Of a stretch of DNA of 64,000 nucleotides, positions 8,329 to 16,224 are shown one piece after another. This DNA comes from Allokutzneria multivorans (lineage in GTDB: Bacteria; Actinomycetota; Actinomycetes; Mycobacteriales; Pseudonocardiaceae), in NCBI RefSeq assembly GCF_039537405.1, contig NZ_BAABAL010000020.1:40342-104341 (forward strand), written 5' to 3'. The notes below the pieces were generated by a model. That model had not been told where the DNA came from. It saw only the letters and a program-made list of their open reading frames with translations, and ran no database searches. A program made the position numbers and the translations under genes. Within the stretch, counting starts at the first letter, position 1. Each line of letters begins with the position of its first letter.

Positions 8329-8970
8329 TCAGCCCGGGGCACGCGCGAAGAGGATGCAGCCCGGGTGTTCCCCGTCGCGATCGAGCACTGTCTCCGCCTC
8401 GACCGCGAACCCCGCTTCGCGCAGCCACTCCGCGACCCGCGCGGGCGTGCGGCGGTGGACCATCAGGTTCATCGGGTGGCCGCCGTAGCCCTCCGTCTTG
8501 TGCCGCGACTCCTCGCCGAGGTGGAAGCCCAGCAGCACACGGCCCCCGGGCCTCAGCACGCGCCGGAAGCCCTCGAACACCCCGGGAACGCTGTCGTCGG
8601 GGACGTGGATCAACGACCACCAGGCGAGCACGCCGGCCAGCGAGCCGTCCGCGAGGTCCAGCTCCGTCATGGAACCGACCTCGAAGCGCACGCCCGGATG
8701 CTCGGCGCGGGCGATCTCGATCATGGCGGGGGAGAGGTCGACGCCCATCACGTCCACGCCGAGGCCGCGCAGGTGGGCGCTCACGTGCCCCGGCCCGCAC
8801 CCCACGTCCGCGACCGGGCCGCCGCCGTCGGAGCGCACCAGCTCGGCGAACGCGGCCAGTGCCGAGAGCAGGTGCGGCAACTCCGCGAGCCTGTCGCGCA
8901 CCAGCTCCGTGTAGCTCGCCGCGACGGTGTCGTAGGAGGTTCGGGTGTCCTCCAGCCAGTCAGCGCTCAC
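8329..8970 (-). CDS. Class I SAM-dependent methyltransferase
   Basis: A 213-residue cytosolic methyltransferase of the Methyltransf_11/25 type. Motif I is VADVGCGPGHVSAHL (about residues 54-68), the acidic post-I residue is in GVDVMGVDLSPAMI, and the LAWWSLIHVPDD stretch is motif IV. The late segment VLLGFHLGEES is motif VI. The substrate cannot be inferred. Its GTG start overlaps the stop of the VOC gene upstream (GTGA), so the two are translationally coupled. It converges on lexA, leaving three bases between their stops. Confidence 0.85.
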   Translation of the reverse strand: MSADWLEDTRTSYDTVAASYTELVRDRLAELPHLLSALAAFAELVRSDGGGPVADVGCGPGHVSAHLRGLGVDVMGVDLSPAMIEIARAEHPGVRFEVGSMTELDLADGSLAGVLAWWSLIHVPDDSVPGVFEGFRRVLRPGGRVLLGFHLGEESRHKTEGYGGHPMNLMVHRRTPARVAEWLREAGFAVEAETVLDRDGEHPGCILFARAPG

Positions 8971-9347
8971 AGCGGCTTGAGGCGAGCCTTCAGCAGGCAG
9001 AACTGGTTGCCCTCAGGATCGGTCAGCACGTGCCACTCCTCCTGGCCCGTCTGGCCGATGTCGGCGGGGCGCGCACCGAGGGCCAGCAGGCGCTCCAGTT
9101 CGGCGTCCTGGTCGCGGTCGGTGGCGTTGACGTCGATGTGCAGCCGCGACTTCCCCGGCTCCGGCCGCTCGCGGTAGCTGAGGATGATCGTCGGCTGCGG
9201 GCCGCCGAAGCCCTCGCGCGGGCCGATCTCCAGCGTGCCGTCGTCCTCCTTGCTGAGCACGACGAAGTCCAGTACCTCGCACCAGAACCGCGCCAGCAGT
9301 TCGGGGTCACGGCAACCGAGCACGAGTTCGCTGATCCGACACGCCAT
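8967..9347 (-). CDS. VOC family protein (glyoxalase-like)
   Basis: A 126-residue single-chain vicinal-oxygen-chelate protein with two beta-alpha-beta-beta-beta halves. The start, MACRISELVLGCRDPELLARFW, and the late LTDPEGNQFCLL strand are typical of actinobacterial glyoxalase/bleomycin-resistance/dioxygenase homologues (group CbrC/YdfO-like). Histidines that could bind metal are in RLHIDVNA. Function could be lyase, isomerase or a binding protein; no substrate is evident. ATG 9347 is preferred because it gives the family's N-terminus. The gene is cotranscribed with the methyltransferase. Confidence 0.8.
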   Translation of the reverse strand: MACRISELVLGCRDPELLARFWCEVLDFVVLSKEDDGTLEIGPREGFGGPQPTIILSYRERPEPGKSRLHIDVNATDRDQDAELERLLALGARPADIGQTGQEEWHVLTDPEGNQFCLLKARLKPL

Positions 9348-9389
9348 GCCGCGACCGTACTTCACCGGGGTGAGCGGGGGGAACAACAC

Positions 9390-9423
9390 TGAAGCCCCAT
9401 CCCTGAAAAGGAATGGGGCTTCA
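9390..9423. terminator. Hairpin between VOC gene and tRNA cluster
   Basis: TGAAGCCCCAT and ATGGGGCTTCA form a perfect 11-bp stem around a 12-nt loop. It lies directly downstream of the minus-strand tRNA-Val and upstream of the VOC gene, so it should end the tRNA transcript. Confidence 0.8.
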
Positions 9424-9435
9424 GACCAGTTCTCC

Positions 9436-9510
9436 TGGTGGGCGATACAGGGATTGAACCTGTGACCTCTTCCGTGTCAAGGAAGCGCTCTCCCACTGAG
9501 CTAATCGCCC
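9436..9510 (-). tRNA. tRNA-Val (GAC)
   Basis: Read on the minus strand it starts GGGCGATTAGCTCAG, has a CTTCC/GGAAG anticodon stem around TTGACAC (anticodon GAC), a TTCAATC T-loop, and a 3' ATCGCCC acceptor arm with encoded ACCA. It is identical over all 75 bases to the plus-strand tRNA at 10998. Confidence 0.97.
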
Positions 9511-9511
9511 G

Positions 9512-9583
9512 AGGCGGAGGCGGGAATCGAACCCGCGTACAGGGCTTTGCAGGCCCTTGCCTAAGCCACTCGGCCACTCCGCC
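9512..9583 (-). tRNA. tRNA-Cys (GCA)
   Basis: The minus strand reads GGCGGAGTGGCCGAGTGGC, with anticodon loop CTGCAAA (anticodon GCA), a GGGTTCGATTCCC T-arm and the CTCCGCC acceptor arm. The discriminator is U, as expected for Cys. CCA is not encoded. Only one base separates it from tRNA-Val. Confidence 0.97.
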
Positions 9584-9640
9584 GATGCTCTGGGATCGAA
9601 ACCCCGGAGAATTCAGTCGACCCGGACGAGGGGCCTTCCG

Positions 9641-9712
9641 AGCGGATGACGGGATTCGAACCCGCGACCCTCACCTTGGCAAGGTGATGCGCTACCACTG
9701 CGCTACATCCGC
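9641..9712 (-). tRNA. tRNA-Gly (GCC)
   Basis: The minus strand reads GCGGATGTAGCGCAGTGGTA, with anticodon loop TTGCCAA (anticodon GCC), T-arm GGGTTCGAATCCC and acceptor arm CATCCGC; the discriminator is U and CCA is not encoded. It is the first gene of a Gly-Cys-Val transcript. Confidence 0.97.
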
Positions 9713-9786
9713 GTGCTGCCCGGCTGGGGAGACGGTGTTCGAACTGGGTTCGATCTTGTGTTTCCCGTCGCCGTGGCGATGGCGAA

Positions 9787-9816
9787 ACACTATCCGACAC
9801 CGTCCGCCGGGATCAA
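9787..9816 (-). promoter_or_regulatory. Promoter of the tRNA Gly-Cys-Val operon
   Basis: On the minus strand, TTGATC (9816-9811) and TAGTGT (9792-9787) are separated by 18 bp, a good housekeeping -35/-10 pair, about 75 bp before tRNA-Gly. Confidence 0.65.
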
Positions 9817-9868
9817 ATCGGGGTGGTCCTTTGTCGTTGTGCTGCCGTTGACCTGCGAGAACGCCGAC

Positions 9869-10294
9869 TCAGCTGAGATCGTTGGACTGCAGGTGGCTGA
9901 GCGCGTCGTCGACGCTGACCCACAGGTTCTCGTTGCCGGGGACGATCAGGTCGTAGGTCCGGTCCAGGAAGTCGGCCAGCTCCTGCGCGGCCGCCTCGAA
10001 CATGGCGTGGCCGGAGGGGGAGCTGAGTTCGATCACCACGACCTCGGGGTCGTCGACGGCCGGGCGGATCCGGACGTCGCCCTCGCCCGCGGCGGCGATC
10101 AGGCCGTCGGCGAGCAGGTCGCGGGCGAAGACCCATTCGACCCAGCCGGCGCGGCCGGTGCGGAACGCGGCCACCACGGCGTAGGGGTCGCGGGTGTCGT
10201 AGCGGAGCTCGACCTGGACGGGGACCGCCGGACTGCGGGGCGCCAGGAGGTCGAAGACCGCCGTGGAGCGCAGAGTCACGTGGTCGTTACGCAT
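9869..10294 (-). CDS. SsgA family sporulation/cell division regulator
   Basis: A 141-residue SsgA-like protein. These small actinobacterial proteins recruit FtsZ (SsgB) or guide peptidoglycan remodelling during septation. Hallmarks are LRYDTRDPYAVVAAFRTG (about residues 30-47), VEWVFARDLLADGL (about 52-65) and VIELSSPSGHAMFEA (about 87-101), which match the SsgB core closely. It is therefore probably the SsgB-type member. ATG 10294 is preceded by GAGGCGGCAAC. It stands alone, between the tRNA-Gly-Cys-Val promoter and a long non-coding upstream region. Confidence 0.85.
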   Translation of the reverse strand: MRNDHVTLRSTAVFDLLAPRSPAVPVQVELRYDTRDPYAVVAAFRTGRAGWVEWVFARDLLADGLIAAAGEGDVRIRPAVDDPEVVVIELSSPSGHAMFEAAAQELADFLDRTYDLIVPGNENLWVSVDDALSHLQSNDLS

Positions 10295-10732
10295 TGTTGC
10301 CGCCTCTCGTGCTGTCTGCCGCTCAAGTGAACGACGGAACGACATAGTTGTGACGCGAATGTGGCCCTTCGCGCTCACTTGTCGTTCATAGATCACCCGT
10401 ACGGGGCAGAACTTCTTCGGTGGGCAACCGTTGGACTGCGCTCCGTAATCGATCGCCCGACACATCCGGGGTGCCGTGGCCAACTCCGGGTCGACGCGGA
10501 CCGGCGCTGTGGCACCGGGCCGGGGACGGCCCCGCTGGCGTACCGGTGCTCCCCGTGTTGCGTGACCAATCGGGTACCCCGGCGGCGCGGCGGCCTCACG
10601 CTAACACCGGAGAACCGGCAGCGGACCCCGCCGGAGGGGTGAGGTCCATCGAAGGTCTTGTCGACCGCCCGAAAGGGCGATGACCTGCGGTGCGGCGGGC
10701 TGTAGCCGGGCGGTGGCCGACAGTGACCGCGG

Positions 10733-10764
10733 GCCCGCGAACGCGGGCGGGGACCCCCGTTTTT
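10733..10764 (+). terminator. GC hairpin followed by T run
   Basis: GCCCGCG and CGCGGGC pair around AA (10733-10748), followed by GGGGACCCCC and TTTTT (10760-10764). It has the form of a rho-independent terminator, but no plus-strand gene lies just upstream, so it may insulate the tRNA promoter or be a processing signal. Confidence 0.45.
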
Positions 10765-10790
10765 GTTCTTGGGCCAGGCTTGTGTACTGT
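10763..10790 (+). promoter_or_regulatory. Promoter of tRNA-Val genes
   Basis: TTGTTC (10763-10768) and TACTGT (10785-10790), 16 bp apart, lie about 46 bp before tRNA-Val(CAC). It is the best -35/-10 pair in the region. Confidence 0.45.
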
Positions 10791-10836
10791 TTGCTTCGCA
10801 CCGCGAGAGCGGGGCCACAAACACAACTGAATTCCC

Positions 10837-10911
10837 GGGCGATTAGCTCAGCGGGAGAGCGCTTCGTTCACACCGAAGAGGTCACAGGTTCGATCCCTGT
10901 ATCGCCCACCA
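10837..10911 (+). tRNA. tRNA-Val (CAC)
   Basis: The gene begins GGGCGATTAGCTCAGCGGGA. The anticodon stem CTTCG/CGAAG encloses TTCACAC (anticodon CAC), and the ATCGCCC acceptor arm is followed by encoded ACCA. It differs from tRNA-Val(GAC) mainly in the anticodon arm. Confidence 0.97.
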
Positions 10912-10918
10912 GCAGTCC

Positions 10919-10953
10919 AGAGGCTCCGGACGGTTCACCCGTTCGGGGCCTCT
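10919..10953 (+). terminator. Hairpin after tRNA-Val (CAC)
   Basis: AGAGGCTCCGGACGG pairs with CCGTTCGGGGCCTCT through 15 positions with two wobble pairs. It may end part of the transcription or serve as a processing site before the second tRNA. Confidence 0.6.
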
Positions 10954-10997
10954 GTCTCAGACAGCTGGATCCCATGCGGTACCCACGCGCCACGCGA

Positions 10998-11072
10998 GGG
11001 CGATTAGCTCAGTGGGAGAGCGCTTCCTTGACACGGAAGAGGTCACAGGTTCAATCCCTGTATCGCCCACCA
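10998..11072 (+). tRNA. tRNA-Val (GAC), second copy
   Basis: The 75 bases are the same as those of the minus-strand tRNA at 9436-9510, including the TTGACAC anticodon loop and encoded CCA. The two copies form a perfect inverted repeat 1.5 kb apart. Confidence 0.97.
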
Positions 11073-11075
11073 GTC

Positions 11076-11113
11076 GCAGGCCCCGATCGTCGACTCCGAC
11101 GGGCGGGGCCTGC
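11076..11113 (+). terminator. Terminator after tRNA-Val (GAC)
   Basis: GCAGGCCCCG pairs with CGGGGCCTGC, with a second short stem, TCGTCG/CGACGG-like, inside the loop. Confidence 0.7.
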
Positions 11114-11785
11114 TCCGTTCGGACGCCCCCTCCGCGGCGGCCGAGGCGGGTTCTGTCAGCTACCGCGAACGAGATCGTCGTGACCGATGACGTCCTCGAG
11201 CTGCCGGATCAGTTCGGCATCGGGGTGTGGGCGGCGTCCCGAGGTGTGCCGTCCCCGGTTGGTTGCCGAGCGCCAGCACGGGCATGGCCGTCTTGGACGA
11301 GAAACGGTCAGTACCACCCGAGCGCGCAGAGCCGAGGTGTGTCGTTCCATCGGAACCCGTGACACGGCGAAGGCCGCAGTCGTTCGTCGCGCATGGGAAC
11401 ACCCCACGCACCTTGCGGACATTGGACGTGGTCCTGACTTGTGCGAGGTCGAGCCTGGAACCGTCCTGCACCTCAGGCAAACGAGATCTCTGCCGTTGAA
11501 CACGACCGAATCCACGCTGTGCGCGTCGAGATCGGCGAACGCCACGGACTGCGTGCAGTAGAGCCGAATCTCCGCTTTCCCTCTTTCGGCGGGCGATCGG
11601 GGCCGTGCGGGTGCTGGTTGACGAACGAATGGTTGGCGGCGCACGAATGTGGTGTGCGGATGCACAGCAAGCCCGTTCGGCGAGACGAGCCCCGAGCCGG
11701 ATCGGTCGGCAACAGTACGCACACCGGCTTCCCGATGAGGAAACCGGCCGACCGGGCTCCAGCGGATCAGAAGCGAGGCTCAACG
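11114..11785. other. Region without a supported gene
   Basis: These 670 bp have open frames on both strands, but none has a good start, ribosome-binding site or recognisable family. A minus-strand frame ending near 11156 contains phrases such as DSVVFNGRDLVCLRC and ELIRQLEDVIGHDDL that look protein-like, so a decayed or orphan gene is possible. The right end must hold the promoter of the PucR-type regulator. Confidence 0.35.
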
Positions 11786-13000
11786 ATGACGATGTCGACG
11801 ACCGCTGGCAGTCCTGGGGACGACGACACGATCGAGCCGTCAGGGGCGGTGTTCGCGCGCCTTCAGGCAAGAGTTCCGCTGATCGTCGAGGACGTCCTGC
11901 TGCGCAGCACGGCTGAGGCGCGACGTCGCCACTTGAAGTCGGTCATCTCGCACTCCGCCTACCGGGACATGCTGACCTTCGCCAGCAGGACCCGGTTGCT
12001 GAGGGCGGCCCAGCGTCAGCCCTACCAGCCTGCGGACCTGGAGCGCTACGGCGACTTCTACGCCGCGCTCGCCGACAGCGGAATGCCCCTCACAGAGGTG
12101 CTGACCGCCGGTCGCTTGTGCTTCGCGGCAACGACGAGCCAGTACTGGGCGCACTCCCAACCCGAGGACCACGTCCAGATGACCGCGCTCTCACGGTGGA
12201 TGGCCGAGCACTCGACGCCGCTGTTCGACCTGGCCGTGCGCACCTACGCCTCGCGCGTCGATCCCGCGCAGCGCTCGGCGATGCGCCACCGCCTGCTCGC
12301 GGACGCACTGCTGTCCGGCAGCGAGGTCGACACGATCACAGGTTCCCTGGGGCAGGCCGCTCCCGGTCCCTACGCGGTGTGCGTCGTGGGTGGAGACGAC
12401 AGCGCGCTGTGGCCTCCTCAGCCGCTGCCGCACGGCTGCATGACGACCCGGCGCCTCGGCTACCGGGTGCTCCTGTTGCCGCTGGTTGACGACGACACGA
12501 CGACCGCGTTGCGCAACCTGGACGAAGTCGTGCGGGAATGGGGACCGGCAGCTCCGAAGCACGGGATCAGCGTCGCCGTCGCCGAAGGGGCGGGCGACGT
12601 GCCGCGAGCGTTCGCCGAGGCGACGCGAACGGCACGGCTGGCGCGCGGCGACGCGTTGAGCACGAGGCGTTACTTCACCGTCGAGGACGTGCTGGTCCTC
12701 GAAGGTGTGCTCAACTCGCGCCACACCTCCGCCCGCCTCGGCCGCGTGCTGCTTCCGCTCGCTGAGCACCCGGAGCTCGTGGAGACTCTGATCGCCTTCT
12801 ACAGAAACGATCTCGACCGCACGAGAACGGCTGCGGAGCTCTTCATCGCCCGCCGTACGCTCAACTACCGGATGGACAGGGTGCGCCAGCTGACAGCGCT
12901 CGATCCGACCAGCACGCGGGGGATCGTCGTGCTGAGCACCGCCCTCACCGCGTCCCTGGTGTCCCGCGCCGGGGCCACGCGCAACGCTTTCCGAACGTGA
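11786..13000 (+). CDS. PucR-type transcriptional regulator
   Basis: A 404-residue regulator. The N-terminal half is a RsbRD/GAF-like helical sensor of the kind found on actinobacterial PucR proteins (ARVPLIVEDVLLRSTAEA at about residues 26-43). The middle is a GGDEF-like fold remnant, and the last 60 residues are the PucR C-terminal helix-turn-helix: FYRNDLDRTRTAAELFIARR, then LNYRMDRVRQLTALDP. Such proteins bind DNA and often act as activators; the ligand is unknown. ATG 11786 has GCGAGG nearby; a second ATG is two codons on. It precedes the multi-PAS gene by 28 bp in the same direction, so the two probably form an operon. Confidence 0.85.
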   Translation: MTMSTTAGSPGDDDTIEPSGAVFARLQARVPLIVEDVLLRSTAEARRRHLKSVISHSAYRDMLTFASRTRLLRAAQRQPYQPADLERYGDFYAALADSGMPLTEVLTAGRLCFAATTSQYWAHSQPEDHVQMTALSRWMAEHSTPLFDLAVRTYASRVDPAQRSAMRHRLLADALLSGSEVDTITGSLGQAAPGPYAVCVVGGDDSALWPPQPLPHGCMTTRRLGYRVLLLPLVDDDTTTALRNLDEVVREWGPAAPKHGISVAVAEGAGDVPRAFAEATRTARLARGDALSTRRYFTVEDVLVLEGVLNSRHTSARLGRVLLPLAEHPELVETLIAFYRNDLDRTRTAAELFIARRTLNYRMDRVRQLTALDPTSTRGIVVLSTALTASLVSRAGATRNAFRT

Positions 13001-13028
13001 ATGACGTGTTCGCGCGAAGGGAACGACC

Positions 13029-15155
13029 TTGTCCGTGGAGCCGGATTCGCCCCGCGAGGGCGACAGGGACCATCGGGTGTTCGACGCCGTGCCGGTGGGT
13101 CTGTGGGCGGTGGACGCCGATCTGCGCTTCCTCGCCGCCGTGGGCGCGATCTTCGACTGGCCCGGCACCCGCCGCCCCGGTCTCGGAACCCCCTTGGCCG
13201 CCTTCCTGGGACCCGAGCCCGCCGAACTCGCCGAGCCCGGGCGGCTGACCTCGTGGCGCGCCCACCGCAAGGCCCTGGCCGGTGAGGAAGTCCAGTGGCG
13301 GGTCGACCTGCCTGCAGGCCCTCACCTGTACTCGCTGTGGCCGGTGCGCTCGGGTGAGCGCGTGGATGCGGCCGTCGGGGTGCTGCTGCCGCTGAACGCC
13401 GGCTACGCGGGCTCCTTCGCCGACACCGACTCCTCCACCTGGCTCGCCGACGTCCTGCACCACCTGCCCGCCCTCGTCGCGGTGCGCGACCGTCTCGGAC
13501 GGGCGATCTGGGCCTCCCGCGAGTACCAGACCGCCACCGGGCACGACATGGCCTCGCTCATCGGACGGTCGGAGGCCGAGCTGCGCCCGGACGCCGATGC
13601 CGGGCACAGTGCCCGGTTGGACGCGCGCGTGCTGGCCTCGAACCGCCCGGTGGCCAGCTCCGGGCGCTGGCGGCACCCGGACGGCTCGACGCGGGAGACC
13701 GACGAGGTCAGGTTCCCGCTGAGCGGACCGGGAGGCGACCCGCTCGTCGGGCACCTCGCGCTGGACGTCAGTGAGCGGGAGGCCGAGCGGCGCCGTGCGG
13801 AGGACGCCGAGCGCAGGTTCACCGCCTTCATGGACCACGCCCCCTTCGACGCCTGGATCAAGGACCGGCACGGGCGCTACGTCTGGGCCAACGGCGCCCA
13901 CGTGCGCACCCTCGGCGGAGGCGACCTCGCCGACGTGCCGGACGCGGCGCGCTGGCGATCGGGCTTCGACGAGCGGCAGCACGGTCAGCGGATCGATCGC
14001 GGCGAGTCGGTCGCGGTCCGCGCCGAGTACACGGCGGTGGACGGACAACGACGGTGCCAGCAGGGATTCGTCTTCCCGCTCCTCGGAAAGTCCTCAGCAC
14101 TGGTCGGCGGGGTCCACGCGGACGTGACCGACCTGGAGAACGCACGCAACGCCGCGCAGGTGGTCAACGACCGTTTCGAAGCGTTCATGCAGCACGCCCC
14201 CTCACCCGCGTACATGAAGGACGCCCAGGGCCGGTACGTGTGGGCCAACCGCGCCTACGTCGAACACCACCGCCTGCTCTCGGTCGAGGACGTGCTGGGT
14301 AGGTCGGCGGAAGAGCTGGAGGCACCTGAGATCGCCGCGGCGCAGCGGCGAGAGGACGAACTCACCCTCGCGTCAGGGACACCGCGGCGCATCAGCACCA
14401 CCGGTGAGACCGGGTCGGTGCACGCGGTCGGCTACCGCTTCCCCGTCCCGTTCGGAAACACCACCGGGGTCGCGGGCATCTGGGTCGACACCAGCGAGCT
14501 GGCGCGGACGAGGTCCGTGCTCGCTCGGTGGCGCAACCGGCACGAGGCGCTGTTCGGGCACGCGCCGATACCCGTGCTGGTCCTGTCGGCCGACGGTCGT
14601 GTCGTGGACGCCAATCCCGCGTTCTGCGCGCTTGTCGGAGCGAGGGTTTCCGAACTGCGCACGATGACCGCGCAGCGGTTGACCAGCAAAGGCCCGTGGT
14701 CCTCGGCGCACCACGACCTCGTGTCGGGACGGGTGAACGCGGCTCGCTACGACAAGAAGTTCCTGAGACCGGACGCGACGGCCGTGATCGCCGCGGTGAC
14801 GGCGGTGCGGGTCACCGACCCCGAGGACGGTGCGGACCGCGTGGTGGAGTTCGTCCAGCCGAAAGCCGCGGACCCTGGCCATCACAACGGTTCCACGCTC
14901 AACGACACGGAGGCGTCCGTGCTGTGCCTGCGCGCCGAAGGGCTCTCCCTCCTCGACATCGCCGCGCGCACCGGGATGACCAGGCGCGGGGTGGACTACC
15001 ACCTCAAGGCCCTGGCCCGCAGGCTCCGTTGTCCCACCAACAACGCTGCGGCGCTGGTGGCCCGCGCCTACCACCTGGGAGTGCTGGAGCCGCGGAGTTG
15101 GCCGCCCACGGTCACCGACCCGTGGCGCTCGGACCACGGCGCCGCACCACTGTGA
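13029..15155 (+). CDS. Multi-PAS sensor with LuxR-type DNA-binding domain
   Basis: A 708-residue one-component sensor-regulator. PAS-like modules can be seen at about residues 10-115, 140-245 (LVAVRDRLGRAIWASREY), 260-375 (FDAWIKDRHGRYVWANGAHV), 385-490 (PAYMKDAQGRYVWANRAYVE) and 510-610 (IPVLVLSADGRVVDANPAF). The C-terminal 70 residues are a LuxR/GerE helix-turn-helix with ALCLRAEGLSLLDIAARTG-like sequence (LNDTEASVLCLRAEG), then TRRGVDYHLKALARRL. No kinase domain or membrane segment is present, so it should sense a cytosolic signal and bind DNA directly. The start is probably TTG 13029, 8 bp after GAAGGGA; GTG 13035 is an alternative. It is likely cotranscribed with the PucR gene. Confidence 0.82.
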   Translation: MSVEPDSPREGDRDHRVFDAVPVGLWAVDADLRFLAAVGAIFDWPGTRRPGLGTPLAAFLGPEPAELAEPGRLTSWRAHRKALAGEEVQWRVDLPAGPHLYSLWPVRSGERVDAAVGVLLPLNAGYAGSFADTDSSTWLADVLHHLPALVAVRDRLGRAIWASREYQTATGHDMASLIGRSEAELRPDADAGHSARLDARVLASNRPVASSGRWRHPDGSTRETDEVRFPLSGPGGDPLVGHLALDVSEREAERRRAEDAERRFTAFMDHAPFDAWIKDRHGRYVWANGAHVRTLGGGDLADVPDAARWRSGFDERQHGQRIDRGESVAVRAEYTAVDGQRRCQQGFVFPLLGKSSALVGGVHADVTDLENARNAAQVVNDRFEAFMQHAPSPAYMKDAQGRYVWANRAYVEHHRLLSVEDVLGRSAEELEAPEIAAAQRREDELTLASGTPRRISTTGETGSVHAVGYRFPVPFGNTTGVAGIWVDTSELARTRSVLARWRNRHEALFGHAPIPVLVLSADGRVVDANPAFCALVGARVSELRTMTAQRLTSKGPWSSAHHDLVSGRVNAARYDKKFLRPDATAVIAAVTAVRVTDPEDGADRVVEFVQPKAADPGHHNGSTLNDTEASVLCLRAEGLSLLDIAARTGMTRRGVDYHLKALARRLRCPTNNAAALVARAYHLGVLEPRSWPPTVTDPWRSDHGAAPL

Positions 15156-15168
15156 CAGGACGTGCGGA

Positions 15169-16182
15169 TCAGCCGCCGGAGTTCCGCGCCAGGCAGTCGA
15201 CGACCGCGTCGGTGATGCCCAGCGCCGGGACCCTCTCCTCAATGTGCAGGAACTGACCGACCGGGTTGTTCTCCAGGAACACGTACTCGCCGGAGGGGGT
15301 GACGAGCAGGTCCAGGACGCCGAAGGTCAACCCGTAGCTGTGCACGAAGTCCCGGCACCGCGCCCGCACCGACTCAGGCAGAGTCGCGGGGGAGCAGTCG
15401 GGTCCCTGCGGAAGAGCATGAGGAGAACCACCCGCTGCCGCCCGGTTCTCCTCGACGTGGATCTCCGCCGCGAACACCTCGTCGCCGACGATCGTCACGT
15501 TCAGCTCCGCGCGCTTGGCGACGATTTCCTGGAGGAGGCAGGGCACTGGCGGACGTCGGTCGTCCGGCCGCAACAGGTCCTCCGTCACGGTCGTCGCGGT
15601 CCCGTTGGCCAGTGCCGTGGTGCGCATCGGGTCCGCCCAACCGGACGCCGTCGAGCGGGTGGCGCCGGAAAGGGCGGTCGTGACGATCGGCCCGCGAGAA
15701 TCGGCGCGGAACCGTTGCACGGCAAGGGGATCGGTCGTGATCGTGGTGCGGGGGACGGCGAAGCCCATGCGCCGGGCGCGTCGCAGCTGCTCCCCCTTCC
15801 AGCTCGCCGCCTCGATCGCGCTGGGACGGCTCATCCAGAAGCAGTCCAGCGACTCCCACAACCGGTTCACCACGTGCGCCGCTTCCGCCGCCGCGAAGGC
15901 CCGCTCCCAGAGTTGCAGGTTCTCGCTGAAGGTCCACTCGCCGGCGGGACGCGTCCACACCGAACGAACCCGGGCGAGGTCGACCTCGCGATCCTCGTGG
16001 CGCAGCAGGACCTCGGCCCCCTGCTCGCCGTCACCGAAGGCGACGTCCAAGACCGTCGAGCGGGGCACGTCCTCGGTGTTGATCCGGACGACGTCGGCAC
16101 CTCGCTCGCGCAAGCGCGAAATGACGACATCGGAGTGCAGGTCCCACGTCGACGTCACCACGATGACGGTTCGGCCACTCAC
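15169..16182 (-). CDS. ATP-grasp ribosomal peptide maturase (MvdD/TgmB-like)
   Basis: A 337-residue ATP-grasp ligase of the graspetide family, which joins Ser/Thr or Lys side chains to Asp/Glu side chains in ribosomal peptides. The pre-ATP-grasp domain begins TVIVVTSTWDLHSDVVISRL, then RINTEDVP, and the conserved SRPSAIEAASWKGEQLRRA (about residues 118-136) is present. The nucleotide-binding core has CLLQEIVAKRAELNVTIVGD (about 217-236) and the diagnostic end, FGVLDLLVTPSGEYVFLEN followed by NPVGQFLHIEER (about 290-320), where D, E and N bind magnesium. GTG 16182 follows GAAGGGAAG. It lies 42 bp after a small secreted-protein gene on the same strand, the only candidate partner. No standard graspetide precursor is visible. 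Confidence 0.82.
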   Translation of the reverse strand: MSGRTVIVVTSTWDLHSDVVISRLRERGADVVRINTEDVPRSTVLDVAFGDGEQGAEVLLRHEDREVDLARVRSVWTRPAGEWTFSENLQLWERAFAAAEAAHVVNRLWESLDCFWMSRPSAIEAASWKGEQLRRARRMGFAVPRTTITTDPLAVQRFRADSRGPIVTTALSGATRSTASGWADPMRTTALANGTATTVTEDLLRPDDRRPPVPCLLQEIVAKRAELNVTIVGDEVFAAEIHVEENRAAAGGSPHALPQGPDCSPATLPESVRARCRDFVHSYGLTFGVLDLLVTPSGEYVFLENNPVGQFLHIEERVPALGITDAVVDCLARNSGG

Positions 16183-16224
16183 AGAGCCACTTCCCTTCGT
16201 TCGTCTCCCTCGGGTCGTGGTCGA

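Larger units (their letters stand above)
10295..10836. other. Non-coding region before the plus-strand tRNAs
   Basis: This 540-bp stretch has no gene I can support. It should hold the SsgA-like gene's promoter (AT-richer DNA near 10330-10400) and, at its right end, a GC hairpin with a T run and the promoter for the Val-Val tRNAs. Confidence 0.5.

Noticed and set aside
9739..9753. TCGAACTGGGTTCGA near the tRNA promoter, resembling an SOS box
   Set aside because: The two half-sites are separated by three bases; the LexA consensus needs four.
11156..11722. A 188-residue minus-strand gene
   Set aside because: No ribosome-binding site or recognisable domain; listed only as a possible remnant.
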